A stretch of DNA of 64,000 nucleotides, taken from Acidisphaera sp. L21. Lineage in GTDB: Bacteria > Pseudomonadota > Alphaproteobacteria > Acetobacterales > Acetobacteraceae. The translations under genes were made by a program, and so were the position numbers. Below are positions 18,360 through 26,796 of the stretch, in pieces (the first letter of the stretch is position 1; every line of letters starts with the position of its first letter). The notes under the pieces were generated by a model that ran no database searches, was not told where the DNA came from, and worked only from the letters and a program-made list of their open reading frames with translations. Location of the stretch: NCBI RefSeq assembly GCF_009765685.1, contig NZ_LMUY01000114.1:34021-98020 (forward strand), in the 5' to 3' direction.

Positions 18360-20015
18360 TCATTGGATGGCGACGGTCTCGGCCCGAAGAACCCCCTCCG
18401 GGCCGTATTGGAACACGACGTGGCGTAGCCAATTCGAATTATCGGTCTTCGGGAAATCGACGCGTTGGTGCGCGCCGCGGCTTTCTTCCCGCTGCAGAGC
18501 AGACCCAACGATCGTGCGGGCCGTCAGCACCATGTGCATCGCCTCGACCGCCTCGATGGCGGTGCGGATATCCGTCACCTCCAGTCCGACGGTGATTTGG
18601 TCCTGCAAATCGAGCAGCGCTGTCGCGCCTTGCTGCAGTTGCTGCCCCGTGCGCCAGATCGGCGCTGCCTGTGATACGGTTCGACAAATTTCGCTCTTTG
18701 CCGCGATCGGCGATTTGCGACCCTGGCGCCCAATCGTGGCGAGGATCGGGTTCAGCGCCGACGCAACGGCCCTGCCCCGGTCCACCCCCGTGATGTCCCG
18801 CATGCCCCCGGCGGCGCCTCGCCCGGCAAGGCCACCGAACACCACGGTATCGCTGCATCCATTGCCTGCAATGCGACTTGCGCCATGCACGCCGCCTGCT
18901 GCCTCACCTGCCGCATAAAGGCCCGGCACGCCGGACCAGCCGTTCGCATCGATGTGAATGCCGCCCATCTGGCTATGCGCGGCCGGCCGCACGAGCGGTC
19001 CCTGAACGGCCGGGTCGAGGCCGGCCGATCGTAGGCGGCGGCAATGGGAGACATAGCTCTCCAGTCGCTCCCGCGGGACAGGCCTGGTGTCGAACAAGAC
19101 AGTGCCACCCGCCAAACCCCGGCCAGCATCAATCTCCTGCTGAATACAAAGCGCCATCCGCGCCTTCTCGATCTGGCGTTCCCCGTGACCGGGGTTATAG
19201 CGCAACATAAAGCGCTCGCCCTCTGCGTTGAGCAAATGCGCGCCATCGCCCAACATGGCAGTCGGCATTTCCATCCCTCGGCACGCCTCGGGCCAGACCG
19301 TCACGACCGGTTCGAACTGCACGAACTCCATGTCCACCAGCCGCGCGCCCGCCTCCAACGCCACGCCGTACGAGCCGGCGGATACATCTGCGGGATAGGT
19401 ACTGTCGTCATACAGGCGCCCGATGCCGCCAGCCGCAAGCACGGTGGATTTCGCATGCACTGCGCACAGGCGATTGCCCTGTTGGCGCCACAGCAGGGCC
19501 CCCACGACGGTGTCCCCGGCCTTCAACAGCCGCAGCGCCTTCCAGCCCGACATCACCGTGATGCCGATGCGGGATACCTCTTTGCCCAGCGCGTCCATGA
19601 TCGATCGGCCGGTACCGTCTGCCACATACACCGAACGGGCATAGGTGTTGCCGGACAAGTGGCGCAGGCTCGGCCGGTCATCGTCGCGCGCGAATGGGAC
19701 ACCCAGGCTGGCCAATTCGTCGAACGCCGCGATCGACTCCTCGACCATGGCACGGACGAGCCGCTGGTCGTTCAGGCCGTAACCGCCGCGGATCATGTCG
19801 GCAGCATATTCCTCCGGGCTGTCCTTCGGCTGCACCTGCATCGTCGGCACGTTGCAGCCGATGACGAAAGGTGAGGCGCCGCGGGCGACATAGGCCATCA
19901 ACACGTCGGCACCGCGCTGCCGCGCCGCGAGTGCTGCGCGATGGCCCGCGATGCCGCCACCGATGACGAGCACATCGGTCTGCACCGTCGCAATATCAGG
20001 AATGGCCGCCATCAT
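18360..20015 (-). CDS. FAD-dependent oxidoreductase, fumarate reductase/succinate dehydrogenase flavoprotein family
   Basis: 551 aa. The Rossmann FAD motif DVLVIGGGIAGHRAALAARQ is at the N-terminus, and the family segment AHSQMGGIHIDANGWSGVPG with GLYAAGEAAGGVHGASRIAGN lies near residues 355-395. The C-terminal helical domain typical of SdhA/NadB follows. No iron-sulfur or membrane-anchor subunit gene is adjacent, so it is probably a soluble oxidase or reductase of a dicarboxylate-like substrate rather than respiratory complex II. Two consecutive ATGs (20015, 20012) follow a GTG. I chose 20015; no clear ribosome-binding site decides it. It is the first gene of the minus-strand run. Confidence 0.87.
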   Translation of the reverse strand: MMAAIPDIATVQTDVLVIGGGIAGHRAALAARQRGADVLMAYVARGASPFVIGCNVPTMQVQPKDSPEEYAADMIRGGYGLNDQRLVRAMVEESIAAFDELASLGVPFARDDDRPSLRHLSGNTYARSVYVADGTGRSIMDALGKEVSRIGITVMSGWKALRLLKAGDTVVGALLWRQQGNRLCAVHAKSTVLAAGGIGRLYDDSTYPADVSAGSYGVALEAGARLVDMEFVQFEPVVTVWPEACRGMEMPTAMLGDGAHLLNAEGERFMLRYNPGHGERQIEKARMALCIQQEIDAGRGLAGGTVLFDTRPVPRERLESYVSHCRRLRSAGLDPAVQGPLVRPAAHSQMGGIHIDANGWSGVPGLYAAGEAAGGVHGASRIAGNGCSDTVVFGGLAGRGAAGGMRDITGVDRGRAVASALNPILATIGRQGRKSPIAAKSEICRTVSQAAPIWRTGQQLQQGATALLDLQDQITVGLEVTDIRTAIEAVEAMHMVLTARTIVGSALQREESRGAHQRVDFPKTDNSNWLRHVVFQYGPEGVLRAETVAIQ

Positions 20016-20162
20016 CACGGCGCCGATGACGGGGCAGTCCGCCCTCTGTGTTGTTGTACTCCCATGCTACCAGGGTAGGATTACGTTTCCGCCAGTAGCA
20101 AACGATAGAAACTTATGGTGTCATGAGTTTTCGGTCATCAAGAACCGATCGAAGGGAACGTC

Positions 20163-21086
20163 ATGTCGGCCAATCTGCCTTCGCTGTCCGCACTTCGAAC
20201 ATTCGAAGCGGCCGGCCGGCACATGAGCTTCACGCGCGCTGCACTCGAGATGCACATTACGCAAAGCGCCGTCAGCCGGCAGATCCGCGGGCTGGAGGAG
20301 ATGCTGGGCGCCACGTTGTTCAACCGCACCGGCCAGCGGGTAACGTTGACCGATGTGGGCCAAGGCTACCTTCGCGACATCAGCAGCGCGTTGGAGCGTA
20401 TCCAGGACTCGACCCTGCGCCTGCTGACCAAACATAGTGGCAGCATGCTGACGCTCGCAACGCCGCCTGCGTTTGGCATGCGTTGGCTCATCCCGCGGCT
20501 GCCGGCGTTTCACAAGCGACACCCCGAGATCATGGTGAGTCTGCTGACCCGGGCGAGCATCTTCGATTTCGCCAAGGAACCCGTCGATGCGGCCATCCAT
20601 TACGGCCACGACGACTGGCCCGGCGCCGAGACGGTACGCTTGCTAGGGGACACGATGACGCTGGTCGCGAGCCCAGACTATCTGGGGCAGCGCAAGCCGA
20701 TGAACCGCCCTGCCGATCTGCAAAATGCCGTCCTGCTACAGCACATGCGCCGGCCGACCGCATGGGCGGACTGGCTTGCCCACGCCCGCATGACCGGGAT
20801 CAACGCCTGGGCGGGTCCGCGCTTCGAACATTACTACATGTTGATCCAGGCGGCGCTTGCCGGGCTGGGCATTGCACTGATCCCCAGTATCATTGTCGCC
20901 GAGGAGCTCGGCTCCGGTCGCCTCGTGCAGCCGTTCAAGACTGGCTACATGGGCCAGGATTCGTATTGCCTGGTCTATCCAGAGACGAAACGCGCCGACC
21001 CAAACCTGCAGCGCCTGCGCCAATGGCTGGTCTCCGAGGCGAATGCTTGCCGTCAACCTTGTAGTTCCCATGATGCAGGGTCATGA
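20163..21086 (+). CDS. LysR-family transcriptional regulator (GcvA-like)
   Basis: 307 aa. The N-terminal winged helix covers residues 5-65 (LSALRTFEAAGRHMSFTRAA, then ITQSAVSRQIRGLEEMLGA). The C-terminal effector domain resembles the GcvA group (TPPAFGMRWLIPRLPAFHKRHPEI). It is divergent from the FAD oxidoreductase gene, with 147 nt between, and upstream of the MaoC and enoyl-CoA hydratase genes, so it most likely controls the whole CoA-dependent cluster. Its last codons, including the stop, lie inside a perfect 36-bp palindrome. Confidence 0.93.
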   Translation: MSANLPSLSALRTFEAAGRHMSFTRAALEMHITQSAVSRQIRGLEEMLGATLFNRTGQRVTLTDVGQGYLRDISSALERIQDSTLRLLTKHSGSMLTLATPPAFGMRWLIPRLPAFHKRHPEIMVSLLTRASIFDFAKEPVDAAIHYGHDDWPGAETVRLLGDTMTLVASPDYLGQRKPMNRPADLQNAVLLQHMRRPTAWADWLAHARMTGINAWAGPRFEHYYMLIQAALAGLGIALIPSIIVAEELGSGRLVQPFKTGYMGQDSYCLVYPETKRADPNLQRLRQWLVSEANACRQPCSSHDAGS

Positions 21087-21101
21087 CCCTGCATCATGGG
21101 A
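21066..21101. repeat. 36-bp perfect palindrome over the lysR stop codon
   Basis: Every base from 21066 to 21101 pairs with its partner. The centre is TCATGA at 21081-21086, which contains the TGA stop, and the arms begin TCCCATGATGCAGGG. No T-tract follows on either strand. It may form a cruciform or mRNA hairpin, or be a protein-binding site between lysR and the MaoC gene. Confidence 0.85.
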
Positions 21102-21189
21102 CATGAGATTGTACCATTTGCCAAGGTATCCACCGGCCTGCAGGGTAGCCTTGACGCCGCGGTAGCTTGCGGCCGGGAGGCGACAAGAA

Positions 21190-21621
21190 ATGGCAGAGTC
21201 GGGTGGGCGCGAGCCAGGCATAGGCGACGTCGTGATCGGCACCAGCGTACAGGTGGCCAAGACCATCACGGAATCAGATGTCTATCTTTATGCGGGGATC
21301 ACCGGTGATTTCTCCCCAAACCATGTCAATGCCGAGTTCATGAAGGATAGCCGCTACGGCGAACGCGTGGCTCACGGCGCGATGCTGGTTGGCTTCATGT
21401 CGGCCGCCTCCGCCAAGATGTATCTCGGACGCACGGTGTCGATGGGATATGACCGCGTCCGCTTCATGGCCCCGGTCCGCTTCGGCGACACGATCACGAC
21501 GCTATACCGTGTTGCGGCGGTTGACCTGGAAAAGCGCCGCGTTACGGCCGAAGTGACCTGCACCAACCAGGACGGCAAGCTCGTCGGGGTGGCGACCAAT
21601 ATCCGCGCCTTCATCGATTAG
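21190..21621 (+). CDS. MaoC-like (R)-specific enoyl-CoA hydratase
   Basis: Hot-dog-fold hydratase, 143 aa, the size of single-domain PhaJ-type enzymes. The catalytic motif is visible in DVYLYAGITGDFSPNHVNAEF (Asp and His of the hydratase 2 motif) and RVAHGAMLVGF. GGGAGG lies 9 nt before the ATG. It probably hydrates the enoyl-CoA made by the acyl-CoA dehydrogenase of the divergent operon. It is followed 8 nt later by an enoyl-CoA hydratase/isomerase gene. Confidence 0.92.
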   Translation: MAESGGREPGIGDVVIGTSVQVAKTITESDVYLYAGITGDFSPNHVNAEFMKDSRYGERVAHGAMLVGFMSAASAKMYLGRTVSMGYDRVRFMAPVRFGDTITTLYRVAAVDLEKRRVTAEVTCTNQDGKLVGVATNIRAFID

Positions 21622-21629
21622 GCATAGAC

Positions 21630-22397
21630 ATGTCCATCCTGCTGACTGAATCCCGCGACGCCGTGCTGACGCTGACGCTGAATCGGCCGGAATTTCGAAA
21701 CGCTCTGTCAGCGGAGTTGGCGCGCACGCTCGCCTCCGCGGTGACGAACGCTGGACACGAGGTACGCTGTGTCGTCGTGCGCGGCGCGCCAGGCGCCTTC
21801 TGCGCCGGGATGGACCTGAAAGAGCGTCGTACTCTGGATGCCGACGGAAAATGGGAACAGGCACAGTCGCTGCGGGACTTGACGGCAGCCATCATGGCAT
21901 CGCCCAAACCGGTGATCGCGGCGATTTCCGGCTGGTGCCTGGGCGGTGGTTTCGAACTGGCGTTGTCGTGCGATCTGCGCGTTGCCACCGCGGATGCGGC
22001 GTTTGGCTTTCCAGAGATGACGCTTGGTGCCTACCCCGGCGGCGGCGGCGCCGTTCTGGTCCCGCGGGTCGCTGGCATCGCAGCGGCAAAACGGCTGATG
22101 TTCGCCACCGACCGGATTGATGCTGCGGAGGCGCTTCGGCTCGGTCTGGTCGATTGGTGCGTTCCGGCAGCGGAATTGGAGGCGACGTTACAAACCATCG
22201 AGGGCGCCATCGCACGTCGTAGCCCCCTGGCGCTCGCGGCGTTGAAACGCGTCCTCGATCGGGTCAACGACCTGCCTTACCTCGATGCAGTGGCGTTCGA
22301 TGCCGCAGCACGCCGGCCACTCGAGGGCACTGCCGATTATCAGGAAGGCATCGCCGCCTTCTTCGAGCGTCGGCCCGCAGTATTCACTGGGACGTAA
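21630..22397 (+). CDS. Enoyl-CoA hydratase/isomerase (crotonase family)
   Basis: 255 aa, normal for the crotonase fold. The oxyanion-hole segments are RGAPGAFCAGMDLKERR near residue 55 and ISGWCLGGGFELALSCDLRV near residue 100. In the second catalytic segment (FGFPEMTLGAYPGGGGAVLVPR) one glutamate is present and the second acidic position is replaced by small residues, so isomerase or hydrolase chemistry is possible. Translationally close to the MaoC gene (8 nt). Likely part of the same CoA-ester pathway. Confidence 0.92.
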   Translation: MSILLTESRDAVLTLTLNRPEFRNALSAELARTLASAVTNAGHEVRCVVVRGAPGAFCAGMDLKERRTLDADGKWEQAQSLRDLTAAIMASPKPVIAAISGWCLGGGFELALSCDLRVATADAAFGFPEMTLGAYPGGGGAVLVPRVAGIAAAKRLMFATDRIDAAEALRLGLVDWCVPAAELEATLQTIEGAIARRSPLALAALKRVLDRVNDLPYLDAVAFDAAARRPLEGTADYQEGIAAFFERRPAVFTGT

Positions 22398-22439
22398 CAT
22401 CAGCTGGAGCGGCGGCGCTTCTTTGGAGAGACTCCAGCG

Positions 22440-22662
22440 ATGTCCCAGTCAAAGCCGCGCAATGGCGGACGCATTCTTGTGGATCAGCCGGAAATCCATG
22501 GGGTATCGGACGTGTTCTGCGTTCCTGGAACGCGAGTATCCCGGCCGAATGATTGCCACGCAACTCCGCCACCCGGACTTCGCCGCCTACCCGAGGCGCT
22601 CACGCCAGGCCGCTCCCTCAGCCAGATATGGAGTGCTGGTAGGTAGCGCTCCGCTCACCTAA
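22440..22662 (+). pseudogene. Remnant of a thiamine-diphosphate-dependent enzyme gene with a large internal deletion
   Basis: From the ATG at 22440 the first 30 codons read like the N-terminus of acetolactate-synthase-type enzymes (RNGGRILVDQPEIHGVSD, then VFCVPG). Near 22520-22530 this similarity stops. In a different frame it resumes with LEREYPGRMIATQLRHPDFA, which resembles a segment near the C-terminus of the same family. About 450 codons are therefore missing and the join is out of frame. GGAGA precedes the start, so a short peptide could still be made. Family assignment is from memory of the motifs. Confidence 0.65.
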
Positions 22663-22721
22663 CGGTTTTGTAACGTTCGCAGTTCGATTGCCGATTGCCT
22701 CACGCCGGGATCGGCCTGTGG

Positions 22722-23141
22722 TTAGTGCGCAAACCCTCGTTCGCTGGGATCAACCGTAATTCCAGTCAAGACCAGGAGACTGCTTCCTATCGACTGGGGA
22801 GAGTAGGTTAGCTGTCCTTCACCGCGGTAAAACTTCTCGGTCTGCGATGTGTCCCCGCCGAAGTAGAACGGAATAAAAGCCTTGCCCGTAATGTGCGAGG
22901 CGGTGTCGGTGGGAGCGCCGATGATGCTCTCAACCTCCGTGGCACCCATCCCGATCTGCACCCGGCTGAATTTCGATCCGGGGTGGATGCTCCCGTGTAC
23001 CTCGCCTTCCGTTCCGTTCAAACCGATTACCTTGTTGCCAGAGGACGCGGCGGACGTCGTAGACGGGGTTGGTGACGTGCCACCTTGGGCACAGGCGCCA
23101 AGAACCAGCAGGGCGGATAGAGCAATGTAACGGTAATTCAT
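22722..23141 (-). CDS. BamE/SmpA-like outer-membrane lipoprotein
   Basis: 139 aa. The N-terminus is a lipoprotein signal with lipobox LGAC (Cys17), followed by a Ser/Thr/Pro-rich linker to about residue 35. The rest contains FSRVQIGMGATEVESIIGAP, the start of a BamE/SmpA-type fold (short helix then strands). True BamE assists outer-membrane protein assembly, but many small lipoproteins share the fold, so the role is open. It stands alone between a gene remnant and an MFS gene. Promoter elements are not obvious. Confidence 0.75.
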   Translation of the reverse strand: MNYRYIALSALLVLGACAQGGTSPTPSTTSAASSGNKVIGLNGTEGEVHGSIHPGSKFSRVQIGMGATEVESIIGAPTDTASHITGKAFIPFYFGGDTSQTEKFYRGEGQLTYSPQSIGSSLLVLTGITVDPSERGFAH

Positions 23142-23303
23142 CGCAGATCCCCAAAAGCTGGCACAGATCTATCTAAGATGCAGGATCGGATCAATCCTAT
23201 ATCGACATGAGACACCCGCCGGAACCGGCGTAGCAGGATTGCGCGCACTGACGAGGCCCGCCGGCACCAGCAGCAGCATGGATCGGTCCATTTGCGCCGA
23301 TGC

Positions 23304-24611
23304 TCATTGTCCCCCGACAGCGAGGACCACTTTCGGGATTCCGGCTTCATGATCCGCCATGCGGTTGGCGCCACGTCCGTTCTTTTGTTCTTGGACCAGG
23401 ACCGCCAGCAAACCGGCACCCACGTAGAGCAGGCCGCCTATCAGCATGGCTCCGTGGAATCCCCCGGACGTGGTTCGCAGCCATCCGAACATCAAAGGCC
23501 CTAGAAAGCCACCGAAATTGCCGATGCCGTTGGCGACGGCCATGCTTGGCCCTGCGACACTTCTTGGCACGGCATCGGCTACCATGATCCAGTAAATCGT
23601 GATCCGACCAAACCACAGCCCCGTCGTCATGGTGAGACAGAACAGAAGCACCAACAGATGCCCTTCGCCGAACAGCGCGGCGCCGCACATGAACAGACCG
23701 GCCAGCACCGTCGGCACGATAAGGTGCCATCGCCGTTCCTGCATCCGATCCGAACTGGCCGAGATGAGGAACGCCATGCCCACGCTGACCACGTAGGGAA
23801 TCGAGGCGAGCACCCCCGCAAGGCCGATGGTGCGGCCGCCCTCCACCAGCAGCGTCGGCAGCCAGAAAGTCAGCCCCCAGAACGCCGTGAGGCCCAGCAA
23901 GTTGTAGATCGACAGGATGATGACAGTCGGGTTCCACATCGAGCGGAACCAATGCTGCTGCAGCACTGGGGCTCGCTGAGCTTCCGCATCCAGTTCCGTC
24001 ACCAGGGCCAGTTTGGTTGCCGGGTCCAACCATGCAGATTGCCGGGGATCGTCCTCGACGGCCCACCACCACACCGCGCACCACAGCAGCGAAGGGATCG
24101 CGGTGACAACGAACATCAGTCGCCATCCCACGTAACTGACGGCCAGCCCGCAGACCGCGTTGCCGATGGCTGCGGCGATGGGCGTGCCTAGCAAGGCAAG
24201 GTTGGCGCGCGCACGCTCCCGTTGGGTAAACCAGCCGCGCATCACCACTACGATGGCCGGCAGGATGCCACCCTCCGACATGCCGAGCATGAGACGGTTG
24301 ACGATCAGTTGGGTCTCCGTCTGCACCAGGGCCGTCGTCGCGGAGACGATCGACCAGCAGACTCCAAGCAGGATGATCGTACGCTTGGCGCTCCAAGCGG
24401 ATGTGAGCCTGCCGACCGGGATTTGCAGCGCGAGATAACCCCACGCAAACATGCCTACCGCGAAGCCTAGTTCCGTCGCGGTGAGCCCTAGATCGGCCCG
24501 CATGCCGGGAAAGGCAACGGCGATGTTCGACTTGTCGATCTGGGCGCAGATATAAAGGATGGTTGCGACGAGTTGTATGCGGATCCATCTGTTGCGAAGT
24601 AGGCTGGACAT
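23304..24611 (-). CDS. MFS transporter (anion:cation symporter-like)
   Basis: 435 aa with about twelve membrane helices. The N-terminus has IQLVATILYICAQIDKSNIA, and the motif GRLTSAWSAKRTI fits the MFS loop 2-3 signature. The profile resembles organic-anion carriers of the ACS group (GudP/ExuT/tartrate-like). It is the last gene of the minus-strand run aldolase-LeuC-LeuD-MFS and probably imports the hydroxy-acid substrate of that module. Substrate is inferred from context only. Confidence 0.87.
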   Translation of the reverse strand: MSSLLRNRWIRIQLVATILYICAQIDKSNIAVAFPGMRADLGLTATELGFAVGMFAWGYLALQIPVGRLTSAWSAKRTIILLGVCWSIVSATTALVQTETQLIVNRLMLGMSEGGILPAIVVVMRGWFTQRERARANLALLGTPIAAAIGNAVCGLAVSYVGWRLMFVVTAIPSLLWCAVWWWAVEDDPRQSAWLDPATKLALVTELDAEAQRAPVLQQHWFRSMWNPTVIILSIYNLLGLTAFWGLTFWLPTLLVEGGRTIGLAGVLASIPYVVSVGMAFLISASSDRMQERRWHLIVPTVLAGLFMCGAALFGEGHLLVLLFCLTMTTGLWFGRITIYWIMVADAVPRSVAGPSMAVANGIGNFGGFLGPLMFGWLRTTSGGFHGAMLIGGLLYVGAGLLAVLVQEQKNGRGANRMADHEAGIPKVVLAVGGQ

Positions 24612-24715
24612 GGGTTTCCTCCCATATTGCCGAGAGGGTCATTGGTTGCCCTCTCGTTCATCTGGTAGCCAAACTCGGAACTACGTCTTCGCCGGGCCGT
24701 TCCGAAGGACCCGAA

Positions 24716-25345
24716 TCAGGCTTGGCTGGTGATGGGCAGCCACGGGAACGCCATGCGCCGTTTTGCCTCGAAGGCGACGATCTCTGCCCCGTGGCTCTCC
24801 GTCACGCTGATATCGTCCTGGCCGAGGATCAGGCGCTCCTTGCGCAGCGGATTGATGTCAAAAGAATGTCGTGCGCCGGCCGGGTCGATAACGAGTTGGT
24901 TGGGCAGGTCGATTGTGATCTCGCTGCCCGGGCGGGCACGGACGGCAGCCCAAAGCTGGTGGATCACTGCTTCGTCGAGTGTCACGAGCAAGATGCCGTT
25001 TTGCAAGCAGTTGCCATAGAAGATCTCGGCAAAGCTGGGGCCGATCAGCGCGCGAAACCCGTAATCCATCACGGCATAGGCGGCCCCTTCGCGGGAGGAG
25101 CCGCAGCCAAAGTCGGCATCGGTCAACAGTATTTGGGGAGTGCCATAGGCGGCGTCGTTCAGCGCGCATTCGGGGCGGGGCTGCTCGTTCTCATCGAACC
25201 GGACGTCGTGCAGGAAGGCCTCGCTGTAGTCATGGCCTGGGCGACGATGCCGCCGCATGTAACGACCGGGCAGGATCATGCCGGTGTCGATCTTGGCGAT
25301 CGGCAGCGGCACCGCGGCGGCGGTCAGGATCGTGAAGGGTTGCAT
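24716..25345 (-). CDS. Aconitase-family small subunit (LeuD-like), module A
   Basis: 209 aa swivel domain of a two-subunit hydro-lyase. LTDADFGCGSSREGAAYAVM near residues 75-95 is the LeuD/aconitase domain 4 signature. The usual VDTDQIIP motif of isopropylmalate isomerase is changed to IDTGMILPGRYM, suggesting another substrate. It lies 9 nt downstream of the matching large subunit and upstream of an MFS gene. A role in leucine synthesis is unlikely, because leuA and leuB are absent and an aldolase begins the operon. Confidence 0.88.
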   Translation of the reverse strand: MQPFTILTAAAVPLPIAKIDTGMILPGRYMRRHRRPGHDYSEAFLHDVRFDENEQPRPECALNDAAYGTPQILLTDADFGCGSSREGAAYAVMDYGFRALIGPSFAEIFYGNCLQNGILLVTLDEAVIHQLWAAVRARPGSEITIDLPNQLVIDPAGARHSFDINPLRKERLILGQDDISVTESHGAEIVAFEAKRRMAFPWLPITSQA

Positions 25346-25354
25346 GGGATGTTC

Positions 25355-26773
25355 CTAAGGAGACGTCAGATGGCGTACGTCCGTCAAGCGGCCCATGATG
25401 GCTGCGGCAGCGACCATGGCCGGGCTCATGATGTGCGTCATCGCATTACGACCCTGCCGCCCCTCGAAGTTGCGATTGGTGGTTGAGGCGCAGCGCTGGC
25501 CCGGACCGACGATCTCTCCGTTGGAGCCGTTGCACATTGCGCAGCCGGAATCCCGCCACTCCAGGCCAGACTCAAGGAAGATGCGGTGCAGACCCTCCGC
25601 CTCCGCCTGGCGCTTCACCTCGCTGGACCCAGCGGACACCATCCCCGGCACCGCCACCTTGCGCCCCCGCAACACGCCGGCCGCGGCGCGCAGATCCTCG
25701 ATGCGGCTGTTGGTGCAGGACCCGATGAACACGCGGTCGATCCGGATCTCGGATAAGGGTGTCGCCGGGATCAACTGCATATACTCCAACGCACGGCCGA
25801 CATGGCGGCTGCGCTCGTGGTCGTCAAAGCTGCTGGGATCCGGCACCACCCCATCGATCGGGGAACAATCCTCCGGGCTGGTGCCCCACGTCACCATTGG
25901 CGCGACCGTGGCTGCGTCCAGATGAAGCTCGCGATCGAAGACGGCGCCGGGATCTGTCGGCAATGTCCGCCAATAGGCCAAGGCGCGGTCCCAGTGTTCG
26001 CCCTTCGGCGCGCGTTCGCATTGCGCCAGATGGGCAAACGTGATGTCGTCCGGCGCGATCATGCCGATGCGTGCGCCCGCCTCGATCGACATATTGCAGA
26101 TCGTCAAGCGCCCTTCCATCGACATGCCGCGGATCGTCGATCCGGCATATTCGAACGCGTAGCCGGCACCGCCGCCAATTCCGGTCTGCCGAATAATCGA
26201 TAGGATCACATCCTTGGCGGTGACGCCCGTTCCAAGGGCGCCGTCGATGGTGATGCGCATGGTCCGCGGTCGCTTCATCCAGACGGTCTGCGTGGCGACG
26301 ACGTGGCGCAACTGGTTCGATGCGCCGACGGGAATGGCGCAGGCCCCCATTGCACCATGTGTCGCGGTGTGGGAATCGTTGCAGGTGATCAGCATGCCGG
26401 GCTGCGAGATGCCCAGTTCCGGCCCTACCACATGAGCAATACCTTGCTTGGCGTGATGCATGTTCAAATGGGGCAGGCCGAAATCTGCAGCGTTGCCCGC
26501 CATCATGGCGACGACGTTGCGAATTTCGGGGTTTGGAATGCCCTCTACCCCCGCCGCGCGATTGATGGTCGGCAGGTAATGGTCGGTGATGGCCAGGTGC
26601 TGTTCCGGCCGGCGACTGGTGCGGCCTTCCAGCCGCAATTGGTCGAACGCGAGGAAGGAGCCACCTTCGTTGAGGTAGTTGAAATCGACGTAGAGCAAGT
26701 CCTCGCCTTGGGGCGACGTGACGATGATGTGCTCACCCCACACTTTCTCGAACAGCGTCCTTGCGCTCAGCAT
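25355..26773 (-). CDS. Aconitase-family large subunit (LeuC-like), module A
   Basis: 472 aa from the ATG at 26773, which has GGAGGG 10 nt upstream; another ATG at 26797 overlaps the aldolase stop. It binds a [4Fe-4S] cluster through Cys353 (FIGSCTNSRIEDLR) and Cys411/Cys414 (SGCAMCNGSNGE). The last motif differs from the CSMCLxMNPD of leucine-pathway enzymes. Together with the small subunit it should add or remove water across a C-C double bond in a di- or tricarboxylate. Downstream of an HpcH/HpaI aldolase gene, so the hydratase product may be the aldolase substrate. Confidence 0.9.
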   Translation of the reverse strand: MLSARTLFEKVWGEHIIVTSPQGEDLLYVDFNYLNEGGSFLAFDQLRLEGRTSRRPEQHLAITDHYLPTINRAAGVEGIPNPEIRNVVAMMAGNAADFGLPHLNMHHAKQGIAHVVGPELGISQPGMLITCNDSHTATHGAMGACAIPVGASNQLRHVVATQTVWMKRPRTMRITIDGALGTGVTAKDVILSIIRQTGIGGGAGYAFEYAGSTIRGMSMEGRLTICNMSIEAGARIGMIAPDDITFAHLAQCERAPKGEHWDRALAYWRTLPTDPGAVFDRELHLDAATVAPMVTWGTSPEDCSPIDGVVPDPSSFDDHERSRHVGRALEYMQLIPATPLSEIRIDRVFIGSCTNSRIEDLRAAAGVLRGRKVAVPGMVSAGSSEVKRQAEAEGLHRIFLESGLEWRDSGCAMCNGSNGEIVGPGQRCASTTNRNFEGRQGRNAMTHIMSPAMVAAAAIMGRLTDVRHLTSP

Positions 26774-26796
26774 CGTATCAATTCCCTCCATGTGCA

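Noticed and set aside
17228-18595. 455-aa plus-strand frame opposite the CoA-transferase
   Set aside because: Antisense shadow: the minus-strand gene has clear CaiB motifs, whereas this frame has no domains and an odd composition.
24716-26773. Leucine-biosynthesis leuCD
   Set aside because: The motifs differ from isopropylmalate isomerase, leuA and leuB are absent, and an aldolase and MFS carrier share the operon.
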